A stretch of DNA of 12,755 nt from the NCBI GenBank assembly GCA_965369705.1, contig CBDURF010000103.1:1-12755 (forward strand), in the 5' to 3' direction. A model generated the notes under the pieces. The model saw only the letters and a list, made by a program, of their open reading frames with translations, was not told where the DNA came from and did not search any database. Below are positions 6,610-12,755 of the stretch, piece by piece. A program made the position numbers and the translations under genes. Positions within the stretch are counted from its first letter, which is position 1. Every line of letters begins with the position of its first letter. This stretch comes from JAGLCY01 sp965369705. Its GTDB lineage: Bacteria; Krumholzibacteriota; Krumholzibacteriia; LZORAL124-64-63.

Positions 6610-8034
6610 CCGTGAGACCCCGCGTTCCTTGGCGGGATCGCCCTGGTAACCGAGAGCCCGCCAATCGAGGCGGCCGCCGCCGTTGGTGTCGTGGCAATCC
6701 ACGCACTTGATGGCCAGTTCACTGGGCGTGACCATGTGATTGATCTTCCACCAGGACTCCGTCTCGGCGAACCCGTAATCGCCGCTGAACTCCAAACCCG
6801 CCGACTCCATGCCCAGGGCGATGGCCTCGTTCCAGTTGAAGCCGTTTTCCCAGAGGCCCGTCGAACCATGAAGCTTGGTAATGACCAAAACCCGATTCTG
6901 CTTGTCGTAGGCCTGCCTGCCGCGCATGACCTTGAAGGGGTGGATCTTGGACTTGGGATCAAGACGCGTGCCCTGAGGCTTGTTCAGGTGGGTGACCCCG
7001 TCGGGGTTCATGGCCCCGCCGAGTATGTACTGGGTGCTGGTGCCGTTGTACCAGAGGAACGTGGGCATCAGGTTCTTCTCCCACCGGAGGGAACCCTTGT
7101 TGTTGTCGAAAGTGTCCTTCCCGTACTCGTCCTTCACGTTCTCGGCATTGGTGCCGGCGGTCGACCAGTCCCACCAGGTCATGGTGGGGAACTGGCGGGC
7201 GATGGTGGGAATGTGGCAGGTCTGGCAGGCGATCGACTTGCCGTGCCAGTTCAGGATCCGTTTCACGTGTGGGTCATCGTCGTGACAGCTGGTGCAGTCC
7301 AGGTGATTGTGGCCCCCGGGCGAATCGAACATGGAGTTGCCGGCGATGAGGTGGTCGGTGGTGCCGTGGCACTCGATACAGTCGAAATCCTGGCCATCCT
7401 TGCTCATGTGGACGTCCAGTTCGCGGGCGGGTTCGACCAGGGACAGATCCATGTCGCCGTGCTTGACGTTGTGGCCCTGGCCGCCGAAGAAGTGGCAGGT
7501 CCCGCAGGTCCGGCGGCTGGCCTTGCCCACGGTACGCGCGATGCCCGCCAGGTCCAGGGGCTCCCAGATCTTGCCCTCCCACTCCTTGTTCTCGTAGACC
7601 GGATGGCCGGCGCCGGCGGGAAACTTCTTGTACAGGCCGGTCTGATCGTGGCAGACCAGGCAATCGATATTCTCCGGGTTGGAGAAATCGAAGGTGTCGT
7701 CTTCCCATCCGTAACCGGCGTGACAACTCGTGCACCGCGCCCAGTTCGAACTGAGGCCGACGCAGAAGTTGTTCATGGTGTTCTTCTTGCCGAGCGCGAT
7801 CTCACCCTTGCCGATGACATTCTGCATCGGCATCCAGGTCCAGTGGGAGGTCTTCATGAAGTCGTGGGCTTCGTCCTCGTGGCATTCCAGGCAGACCGCC
7901 GTTACGCTGGGACCGGTGGTGAAAGGCCCCTCGATGTCCTGGTGATCCTCGATGACATTGAGGGCCGCCGCGGGCAGGACCGGCAAAAGGAAAACGACCA
8001 GGAAGAGCAATGAGAACCTGGTTTCGGAATGCAT
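6568..8034 (-). CDS. otr: Tetrathionate reductase family octahaem cytochrome c
   Basis: A 488-residue periplasmic multihaem cytochrome. ATG 8034 is chosen because GGAGG (8043-8047) lies exactly 8 nt upstream; the in-frame ATG 8040 would be only 2 nt from it. A signal peptide (residues 1-24, ending PAAA) follows. Eight CXXCH haem sites are present: 48-52, 101-105, 125-129, 177-181, 219-223, 247-251, 270-274 and 444-448. The stretch NNFCVGLSSNWARCTSCHAG and the long haem-free gap between sites 7 and 8 are typical of the OTR family, whose Shewanella member reduces tetrathionate and also nitrite and hydroxylamine in vitro. In that family one haem is Lys-ligated; Lys136/Lys137 (GLYKK) are candidates. 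Cys91 is an extra cysteine near the active-site haem. No membrane quinol partner is adjacent, so the physiological substrate and electron donor are open. Its 3' end lies in a large inverted repeat. Confidence 0.93.
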   Translation of the reverse strand: MHSETRFSLLFLVVFLLPVLPAAALNVIEDHQDIEGPFTTGPSVTAVCLECHEDEAHDFMKTSHWTWMPMQNVIGKGEIALGKKNTMNNFCVGLSSNWARCTSCHAGYGWEDDTFDFSNPENIDCLVCHDQTGLYKKFPAGAGHPVYENKEWEGKIWEPLDLAGIARTVGKASRRTCGTCHFFGGQGHNVKHGDMDLSLVEPARELDVHMSKDGQDFDCIECHGTTDHLIAGNSMFDSPGGHNHLDCTSCHDDDPHVKRILNWHGKSIACQTCHIPTIARQFPTMTWWDWSTAGTNAENVKDEYGKDTFDNNKGSLRWEKNLMPTFLWYNGTSTQYILGGAMNPDGVTHLNKPQGTRLDPKSKIHPFKVMRGRQAYDKQNRVLVITKLHGSTGLWENGFNWNEAIALGMESAGLEFSGDYGFAETESWWKINHMVTPSELAIKCVDCHDTNGGGRLDWRALGYQGDPAKERGVSRFELQDAYRDVNVD

Positions 8035-8081
8035 GCGCATTGCCTCCAAGGGAGAGTCGGACAAGTCTAAAACACACTGAA

Positions 8082-8087
8082 AATATA
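8082..8087 (-). promoter_or_regulatory. Weak candidate -10 box for the cytochrome gene
   Basis: On the minus strand this reads TATATT, five of six matches to TATAAT, about 48 nt before the chosen ATG. No good -35 box is found 16-18 bp upstream, so an alternative sigma factor or activator would be needed. Given as a pointer only. Confidence 0.25.
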
Positions 8088-8162
8088 GGAGTTCAGGCGT
8101 TGACCCGTACTCCGTTCCTCAGGTTGTTAAAACTCTAGTAAGGGGATTCCCTGTTGCAAAGG

Positions 8163-8216
8163 AAAAAAATGACAAAACCGACAGGTGGAATCAATATCGA
8201 AACCGGCAACTGTCAG
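8163..8216 (-). terminator. Possible terminator of the selenoprotein/zinc-ribbon unit
   Basis: On the minus strand CTGACAG (8216-8210, overlapping the stop codon) can pair with CTGTCGG (8184-8178) with one G-U wobble. It is followed by four T and then, after GTCA, seven T (8169-8163). The 25-nt loop makes it a weak hairpin, but the T-rich tract after it supports termination before the cytochrome gene. Confidence 0.4.
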
Positions 8217-8608
8217 GCCCCGAAGAAATTGGTCGATCCCAGGTGATCGGCATCCTCCCCGAAGGAAAGGACGTCCTCACCGTCGAAAATGAAAGTGGCG
8301 TTCTTCCCGTAGATCCGGCTGAATTCCGCCCGCCGGGGCTCGCGGCCGGGGGCGATCATCCGCATCTCGGCGAGTTGGTTGTTGGATCGTGACGTCAGGT
8401 CGGCCGAGCAGACGGGGCATGAGAATTTGACCTTGTCGCCCTCGGAGAGATCCTTTTCGACGGATTTGTCGCAGATATATTTGAAATTTCCGGGTTGGGG
8501 GCTGAGCAGGATCATGCCTTTTTTCTTCTTGTAACTGATGACCAGAAGGATTTTCACGCTGGGGTTCAAGACCGCTTGGCAGTGGGGGCACGTGAAGACG
8601 TTTTTCAT
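8213..8608 (-). CDS. Small zinc-ribbon-like protein with two CxxC motifs
   Basis: A 131-residue predicted cytoplasmic protein. ATG 8608 follows GAGG at about 8-nt spacing. An ATG at 8647 overlaps the upstream stop (ATGgcTGA), but its only GA-rich match is too far or too close. CPHC (residues 7-10) and CPVC (64-67) probably hold one zinc ion as a split knuckle, with a basic, beta-rich insert (ILLVISYKKKKGMILLS) between them. The C-terminal part (KNATFIFDGEDVLSFGEDAD) is acidic, with no signal peptide or membrane segment. I do not recognise a named family. It starts 31 nt after the stop of the candidate selenoprotein gene, so the two are probably co-transcribed from the promoter at 8909-8937. 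Possible roles include nucleic-acid binding or metal handling; nothing in the sequence decides. Confidence 0.8.
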   Translation of the reverse strand: MKNVFTCPHCQAVLNPSVKILLVISYKKKKGMILLSPQPGNFKYICDKSVEKDLSEGDKVKFSCPVCSADLTSRSNNQLAEMRMIAPGREPRRAEFSRIYGKNATFIFDGEDVLSFGEDADHLGSTNFFGA

Positions 8609-8639
8609 GATCCAACCTCTGTGTTCCGACCAAAATTGT

Positions 8640-8855
8640 TCAGCCATTCCCGGGGGATTCCTCGATGTCCGTTTTCTTCCCTCCGCCGGAGAGAAGTCCC
8701 CACCCGAAGACGGCCCCGAACAGGACCATCAAGACGGGGTTGGAGGTGATGCTTCACCCTCCGCTCTGACAGGTAATCCATTTGTAGATGCCGAACCCGC
8801 CGGCGGCGCCCAGCAGGGGTCCGGCCAGGTTTCGAACAAGCGTCCTTTTCATCAT
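8640..8855 (-). CDS. DUF6132-like small membrane protein, candidate selenoprotein (in-frame TGA at codon 34)
   Basis: A 71-residue reading if TGA (8756-8754) encodes selenocysteine. GGGAG (8862-8866) lies 6 nt before ATG 8855 (a second ATG follows at 8852). Residues 1-33 read MMKRTLVRNLAGPLLGAAGG, then FGIYKWITCQSGG; the TGA is residue 34; the frame continues as SITSNPVLMVLFGAVFGWGL and on to a normal TGA stop at 8642-8640. The DUF6132-type family, as I remember it, has two short membrane segments flanking a motif of the form C-x-S/T-G-x-C-P-I-T-S-N-P. Here Cys29 aligns with the first cysteine and the TGA with the second. Membrane segments are at about 9-24 and 40-57. Function of the family is unknown; a thiol/selenol pair facing the periplasm or membrane surface suggests redox or metal chemistry. 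The main alternative is a nonsense mutation of TGC/TGT in a pseudogene. No selABCD gene is in the window. Confidence 0.72.
8714..8739 (-). promoter_or_regulatory. Candidate bacterial SECIS hairpin downstream of the in-frame TGA
   Basis: In the mRNA, CCCCG (8739-8735) can pair with CGGGG (8718-8714) around a 16-nt loop that contains GGUC. The two G residues lie at nt 30 and 31 counted from the U of UGA. Bacterial SECIS elements lie within the coding region just after UGA and expose a GG/GGU in the apical loop, so position and loop are compatible. The stem is only 5 bp with no strong upper helix, and other G-runs offer competing pairings, so this is tentative. Confidence 0.35.
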
Positions 8856-8875
8856 TCGAATCTCCCGTATGTCAT

Positions 8876-8890
8876 CCGCCGGTCCGGCGG
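8876..8890. repeat. 15-bp palindrome in the leader of the candidate selenoprotein gene
   Basis: CCGCCGG (8876-8882) and CCGGCGG (8884-8890) are perfect reverse complements around a single T. The palindrome lies between the predicted transcription start (about 8902) and the ribosome site at 8862-8866. It could be a regulator site or a leader hairpin. Confidence 0.4.
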
Positions 8891-8908
8891 GTTGGTCCTC
8901 TTGTCTCA

Positions 8909-8937
8909 ATTATCCCGAACTTGGGGCCGATCCGCAA
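8909..8937 (-). promoter_or_regulatory. Sigma-70-like promoter for the candidate selenoprotein/zinc-ribbon unit
   Basis: On the minus strand TTGCGG (8937-8932) is followed after exactly 17 bp by GATAAT (8914-8909). The -10 box matches five of six consensus positions and the -35 box three of six. Initiation near 8902 would give a leader of about 47 nt to ATG 8855. An active promoter here would support a functional gene rather than a relic. Confidence 0.5.
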
Positions 8938-9014
8938 GAGGGTGATGGACCGAAAGCCCGCTGGACGGTAGTTTTTTCATGGTATCGGCAAACCACAGGG
9001 AATGGAATGGGCGA

Positions 9015-9899
9015 ATGTTGAAGATGTTTTCGCTGTTTAAGATGTTATCTCTTGGCTGCCTCGGCGTCATGTTGATGATCCTGGCGTCCGGGTGCGCCGC
9101 GGGGGATGACCAGAAGGCCCTCGACCGCGCCGTCGAGCGCGCAGAATCCGCCCGGCGCATCATGCCGCCCGCGCAGGAGGGCCGATTGCTTACGGAGGAG
9201 AGGAACCTTCCGACCGCCGCGAGGGTCGGGCGGTGGGCCCGGCGCTTCCTGGACGCGGACGGGATTCAATACAGGTTCGGTCTCCACGAGGGGGGCTACG
9301 TGGCCGAGGGCGATCTGGTCCGTGACGACCGGCAGGACTGCGTCAGCCTGATGTACCGGGTGACCGAGCTGGCCAGGGCGGACGATCCCCGGGACGCCGT
9401 GGCCTGGGCCCTGCGCACGCGATTCGCCGGGGCGCCCCTGGATTCGGTGGTCGATGACCAGGGTCGTGTGGACTACGATCGCCCCGAACACCTGGATTTC
9501 AGCCTTGATATGATCCGTTCAGGCAACTGGGGACAGAACGTCACGGACCACCTGACCGGCGCCCGGCCCGACAGCACCGGCAGCTCGCGGTTTCCGGCCG
9601 GATCCTTCACCGTGGTTCCCGGGACCGCCCTGATGGGCGAGGAACTGAAGGAGGGCGACATCGTCTGGCTGGTGCTGGATCCCCTTCATGAGGCCGGCGC
9701 CAAGCTGCGCCGCGAGTACGGCCTGGTCATCGGGCACATCGGTATCGTGATCGAGGAAATGGGCGATCCCTGGCTGGTGCACGCCGCGAGCAGCGATCTG
9801 GAGGGATGGTACGAGGGAGGCACGGTGGTCAAGGTCCCCTTGGCCGTGTACCTGGACCGGGTGGAGAGATATTCCGCGGTCATGGTCACCCGGTTCTGA
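9015..9899 (+). CDS. DUF1460-type (amidase/peptidase-like) lipoprotein
   Basis: A 294-residue protein with a lipoprotein signal: hydrophobic residues 11-24, then LASGC with lipidated Cys27, so it is expected on the envelope. The start is uncertain: ATG 8979, 9015 and 9024 are all in frame and none has a strong ribosome site. 9015 gives a normal-length signal peptide. The body resembles the DUF1460 family of NlpC/P60-like cell-wall hydrolases: DCVSLMYRVTELA (Asp108-Cys109, candidate nucleophile), GNWGQNVTDHLTGA (170-183), GHIGIVIEE (His241, candidate base) and VHAASS (His256). Members typically act as amidases or peptidases on peptidoglycan or small amide substrates; the substrate here is unknown. 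It diverges from the candidate selenoprotein unit and ends 6 bp from the convergent Ig-repeat lipoprotein gene. Confidence 0.78.
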   Translation: MLKMFSLFKMLSLGCLGVMLMILASGCAAGDDQKALDRAVERAESARRIMPPAQEGRLLTEERNLPTAARVGRWARRFLDADGIQYRFGLHEGGYVAEGDLVRDDRQDCVSLMYRVTELARADDPRDAVAWALRTRFAGAPLDSVVDDQGRVDYDRPEHLDFSLDMIRSGNWGQNVTDHLTGARPDSTGSSRFPAGSFTVVPGTALMGEELKEGDIVWLVLDPLHEAGAKLRREYGLVIGHIGIVIEEMGDPWLVHAASSDLEGWYEGGTVVKVPLAVYLDRVERYSAVMVTRF

Positions 9900-9905
9900 C
9901 CTCTG

Positions 9906-12035
9906 CTAGGGTTTCACCGTAACCGATATCGTATCAGCCCTGCTTTCGATCCCGGCGAACGCCCTGGCGATGATCTCCGTCTTGGTGTTGGTGGTCACCG
10001 TGGGGGTGGGCCAGACGACCGACCAGCTGTCGGTGCCCGTGGCGGGCAGGTGGGCAGAGCCCGCGTCGGACGAGATGTCCACGATCACCGAGTCCACCGG
10101 CGCGGGGAACAGGTCGCTGAAGGTCACCCCGGCGATGGTCACATCGGTGTCGCTGTCCACAAGCTCATCCATGGCCGGCTCCGTGATGGCGATCGGCGGC
10201 TGTATCACGTTCACCTCGATGGAAGTCATGGCGGTATCGCCGCCCGCCCAGACCGTGGCCGCCAGGGTAAGGGTGGAGTCGGCGTTCCACAGGGGTGCGG
10301 TCCATTCCGCCGACCAGTTGGCGGCGCCGGAGGCGGGGAAGTGGTCGGCGCCGATGTCGATCGTCACCGAATCCAGAGGCGCGCCGTTCAGGACGCCGGC
10401 GGCGATGCCGGTGAAGTTGACGATCTTGTTCCCCGCCAGGTTCGCGCCGTCCACCGGATCGGTGATGGCCACCGCGAGCTGGGTCACCGTCACGGTGATC
10501 GAGGTGGTGACCGTCTCGAGATCGTCCGGGTTGGGTCCGTAAAAGGCCTGGGCCCGTATGACCAGCTGTGTATCGGCCGTTAAGTGGGGCACATCCCACA
10601 GGTAGGACCAGGTTTCGGTCCCTTCGACATTCACGAAACCGTTGCCGTCTCCCGGATCGAACTTGACGAGAAACACCGACCCGGCCTCCGAACCAACGGT
10701 GCTGCCGCCCCGCACCTGGAACACGGATCCGCCCCTGACCACGTCGCCTTCCAAAGGCGCCCAAAAGGACACTTCCGCGGGCTGGGTGACATGGATCACG
10801 TAGTCGGTCAAGGTGCCGGACTGGGTCCAGTCGTTGAGGTACTGGACGTAGATGACCTTGTGGCCCGGCGTGGGGCTGAGATTGATCAGGACGGTGTCGG
10901 CGTAGGCCACCCATGGCGCGCTGGTGAAGTCGGCGCTTTCGGAATAGCGCATGTGCGTGGCGACCGCGCTGGACAGGCCTTTAACCGTGGACTCGTCGGT
11001 GACGTGGTCCTCGTCCAGGTCCAGCCGGAAGACGATTCCGGTCAACAGGTCGGGCGTCACCTGGAGTTCGACCTGACTGTTGAACCCGAAATCGCCCTGG
11101 AACTGGGCCCGGATGAACTGGGAGTTGGCCGAATCGCTCAGCTGGTAACCGGTGTAGGTATCGGAGACGGGAACCCAGGGCGTGGTGGCTGAATCCTCCC
11201 ATTCCGGGAAGAACTGCATGTTCAGCACGCCTTCCGTGGGAATAGCCAGATCCACGGTCCTGGTGGCCAGCGTCTTCGGGTCGCCCACCACCTTGAAGGC
11301 CGGCTTGAATTCCACCCTGATGTTCTGCACCGAGTGCAGTGACTCGAAATCGTCCGCGATGGCGACCACGTAGAGAGTCTTGATTTCGTTGTTGCGAGCC
11401 GCGGGTCCGAGATCATAGGTCAGGTTGATGGGAACGTTGGGCGGGCCGGCCGGCACGATCCTCAGGAAATCGGTGAAGGTGGGGTCGAGGGCGATGTGTA
11501 TCTGATCGCCTTGGGCGACGGTAATCTCGAGATTCGTGAACCGGGTGGCGGTGTAACCGAACCCGGAGCCGACGATCACCCGGGGTCCGGTGGTCGCCGA
11601 ATCGGGTGTGGCGTAGGAGGTGATCGAGAACTCGGTACTCGTGAAGGCCTGGATCCGGAACCAGTGGGTGCTGGTGGGATCGGGGCGGTTGTAGAGATAG
11701 GTGGTATTCGGATTATCGGTGTGGTCCATTTCGTCGAGTTCGGACCACTGGGAATCGCGGTACGCGCTTCTGCTGATGATGTACCTCGTGATGCCCAGGT
11801 CCTGAGGTTGGGACCAGGTGATGGTGATGGTGGTGTCGTTGGTGGCGGTGGCCTGCACCTTGAGGGGATCGCCGGCGTCGGGACCCAACGGATCGAAGGG
11901 ATTTTCATACACCGGCTCCGAAGGCGTGTTCTCGCAGCCGGGCAGCAGCGAAAAGACCGCCGGGACACCGAGCGCCAGGACGAAGGCGATGGTCGTGAGT
12001 CTGCGCGGAGTCATGTTCGGCTTGCTGCGTTCCAT
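9906..12035 (-). CDS. Surface or periplasmic lipoprotein with FN3 and Ig-like repeats
   Basis: A 709-residue protein. ATG 12035 overlaps the upstream stop as TGATG, with GGAG 5 nt before it, so translation is coupled. The signal peptide (residues 10-33) ends LLPGC with Cys34 as the lipidation site, followed by a Pro/Glu-rich linker. An FN3-like domain is at about 58-148 (ITWSQPQDLGITRYIISRS, then HWFRIQAFTS). A middle beta-rich region (about 150-417) is not assigned. Three C-terminal Ig-like repeats lie at about 418-517, 520-611 and 612-708; repeats 2 and 3 share openings such as AITDPVDG/AITEPAMD, a DSV-I-DI strand and a central W-x3-W. This organisation suits a structural or ligand-binding surface protein with no catalytic motif. 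It is paired with the PEGA/DUF5683 gene, so the two may act in one envelope system. Confidence 0.85.
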   Translation of the reverse strand: MERSKPNMTPRRLTTIAFVLALGVPAVFSLLPGCENTPSEPVYENPFDPLGPDAGDPLKVQATATNDTTITITWSQPQDLGITRYIISRSAYRDSQWSELDEMDHTDNPNTTYLYNRPDPTSTHWFRIQAFTSTEFSITSYATPDSATTGPRVIVGSGFGYTATRFTNLEITVAQGDQIHIALDPTFTDFLRIVPAGPPNVPINLTYDLGPAARNNEIKTLYVVAIADDFESLHSVQNIRVEFKPAFKVVGDPKTLATRTVDLAIPTEGVLNMQFFPEWEDSATTPWVPVSDTYTGYQLSDSANSQFIRAQFQGDFGFNSQVELQVTPDLLTGIVFRLDLDEDHVTDESTVKGLSSAVATHMRYSESADFTSAPWVAYADTVLINLSPTPGHKVIYVQYLNDWTQSGTLTDYVIHVTQPAEVSFWAPLEGDVVRGGSVFQVRGGSTVGSEAGSVFLVKFDPGDGNGFVNVEGTETWSYLWDVPHLTADTQLVIRAQAFYGPNPDDLETVTTSITVTVTQLAVAITDPVDGANLAGNKIVNFTGIAAGVLNGAPLDSVTIDIGADHFPASGAANWSAEWTAPLWNADSTLTLAATVWAGGDTAMTSIEVNVIQPPIAITEPAMDELVDSDTDVTIAGVTFSDLFPAPVDSVIVDISSDAGSAHLPATGTDSWSVVWPTPTVTTNTKTEIIARAFAGIESRADTISVTVKP

Positions 12036-12755
12036 CAGAACTCCAACCGCACCGCGGCGTGCACGGCGGTCAGGGGGTTGGGGTCGGTCCACGGTCTCGA
12101 ATCCAGGGCCCCGGTGTCCAACGGCACCGGTCCGGCGCCGGCCTCGACCGAGGGGAAGAACACGATCGCGTCGAGGATGCTGATTACGATGGCGCCGCCG
12201 GCCACCATCAGACCGGTATTGCGCAGATCTTCCTTGTCTTTCATGTCGTTGTAGGCTTGGTCGGCCTCTTCACGGAAGCGGATGATGTCGTCGGCGTTGA
12301 TGGATGAATTGTATTTCTCCTGGAGATCGAGATAGTCCTTCGACAGGTTGTCGCGATCCAGTTCGGCCAACAGGGCGACCAGCAGGCCGCCGGCCTCGGC
12401 CGCGTTGTAGATCCAGCCCCGCGTGCTCTTGCCCAGGTAGTGCTGACCCAGGCCCGCGAAAAGCAGGTTGCTACTCCAGGCCGTCTTGCGGCTGAACGGG
12501 ATCAGACGCACGGCTACCCGCTGCCAATCGTCGTCACCCATCAGCTTGAACATTTGTTCATAGCCGATGTGGCCGCGAAGTTCGCTCTTGAGGGTGTAGG
12601 TTCCGGATGGAAGGTCCAGGGGCCCGTCCAGGGGAAAGAATCCCATGTCCTGGTCGTTGATGACCAGGCTGGCGCCGGGCGGACCGGTGATTTCCAGGGT
12701 GGCGGCCGGAGCCGTAACCGGTAGCACCGCTGCGAGGGCCAAGACAACGAAGGCC
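12035..12755 (-). CDS. PEGA-domain protein with C-terminal DUF5683-like membrane region (5' end beyond window)
   Basis: Partial: the frame is open to the right edge and the visible N terminus (FVVLALAAVLPVTAPAA) is the core of a signal peptide, so the start codon lies outside. A TTG at 12742 falls inside this core and is unlikely to be the start. After cleavage comes a PEGA-type domain (LEITGPPGASLVINDQDMG, then LDLPSGTYTLKSE), followed by AWSSNLLFAGLGQHYLGKST and GWIYNAAEAGGLLVALLAEL, typical of DUF5683/TM2-like membrane hairpins. Next come a charged helical stretch (SKDYLDLQEKYNSSINADD) and a last hydrophobic segment (TGLMVAGGAIVISILDAIVF). PEGA domains are common in surface proteins of this kind of bacterium. 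The function is unknown; the TGATG overlap with the Ig-repeat lipoprotein indicates a shared operon. Confidence 0.85.
   Translation of the reverse strand, partial: AFVVLALAAVLPVTAPAATLEITGPPGASLVINDQDMGFFPLDGPLDLPSGTYTLKSELRGHIGYEQMFKLMGDDDWQRVAVRLIPFSRKTAWSSNLLFAGLGQHYLGKSTRGWIYNAAEAGGLLVALLAELDRDNLSKDYLDLQEKYNSSINADDIIRFREEADQAYNDMKDKEDLRNTGLMVAGGAIVISILDAIVFFPSVEAGAGPVPLDTGALDSRPWTDPNPLTAVHAAVRLEF

Noticed and set aside
6691..8013. Long plus-strand open frame (440 codons) opposite the octahaem cytochrome
   Set aside because: It is the antisense shadow of a clearly real gene with eight haem motifs. Its Val/Gly/Asp-rich product has no recognisable domain; GC-rich DNA produces such frames by chance.
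8141..8159. TTGCAA and GGGGATTCCC near 8141-8159 as promoter or operator for the cytochrome
   Set aside because: The hexamer spacing to any -10-like box is poor and the short palindrome is only 9-10 bp; too weak to list.
8757..8855. Candidate selenoprotein gene as a normal 33-residue peptide ending at the first TGA
   Set aside because: The reading frame after the TGA continues the family pattern (ITSNP and a second membrane segment) to a proper stop before the next gene. Truncation at codon 34 is therefore not the simplest reading, though a pseudogene remains possible.
8538..8945. Plus-strand open frame (135 codons) opposite the candidate selenoprotein and zinc-ribbon gene
   Set aside because: Its product has no recognisable feature, whereas the opposite strand holds a family-like protein with ribosome site and promoter. 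It would displace real coding sequence.

Overview
The window comes from a GC-rich (roughly 60% or more) Gram-negative bacterium. It carries lipoprotein and Sec signal peptides, a periplasmic octahaem cytochrome c, an FG-GAP-repeat sensor histidine kinase and PEGA/DUF5683 and FN3/Ig-type envelope proteins. This mix fits an uncultured FCB-type lineage (Krumholzibacteriota- or Eisenbacteria-like). That placement is an inference from gene content; no rRNA or core marker is present. No tRNA, rRNA, CRISPR array, insertion sequence or phage gene was seen.

Layout. 1-428: AT-richer, no convincing gene, with a small inverted repeat, a terminator-like hairpin and a palindrome. 429-932 (+): secreted cysteine-rich protein with three CC-x9-CC repeats, followed by a textbook intrinsic terminator. 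1103-2433 (+): an ECF sigma factor overlapping a membrane-anchored partner that also has a well-placed internal lipoprotein-type start. 2554-3954 (+): a beta-CASP metallo-beta-lactamase-fold RNase. It converges on 3967-6366 (-), an FG-GAP-repeat histidine kinase. 6421-6609: a large imperfect inverted repeat that includes the 3' end of the next gene. 6568-8034 (-): tetrathionate-reductase-family octahaem cytochrome c. 8213-8608 (-): small two-CxxC zinc-ribbon-like protein. 8640-8855 (-): a 71-residue DUF6132-like membrane protein with an in-frame TGA exactly where the family has its second conserved cysteine, so a candidate selenoprotein. 9015-9899 (+): DUF1460-type lipoprotein. 9906-12035 (-): FN3/Ig-repeat lipoprotein. 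12035-12755 (-, 5' end beyond the window): PEGA + DUF5683 protein, translationally coupled to the lipoprotein gene by TGATG.

How the genes relate. The minus-strand group 8855 to 3967 (candidate selenoprotein, zinc ribbon, octahaem cytochrome, sensor kinase) has a redox and envelope-sensing flavour, but promoter and terminator candidates suggest at least two transcription units. The sigma factor and its overlapping partner form a classic ECF/anti-sigma arrangement. The PEGA protein and the Ig-repeat lipoprotein form a two-gene envelope operon.

The two observations most worth following are the candidate Sec-encoding TGA at 8754-8756, hidden because ordinary gene calling stops there, and the inverted duplication of the cytochrome gene's 3' end around 6512, which folds into a three-way-junction-like element.
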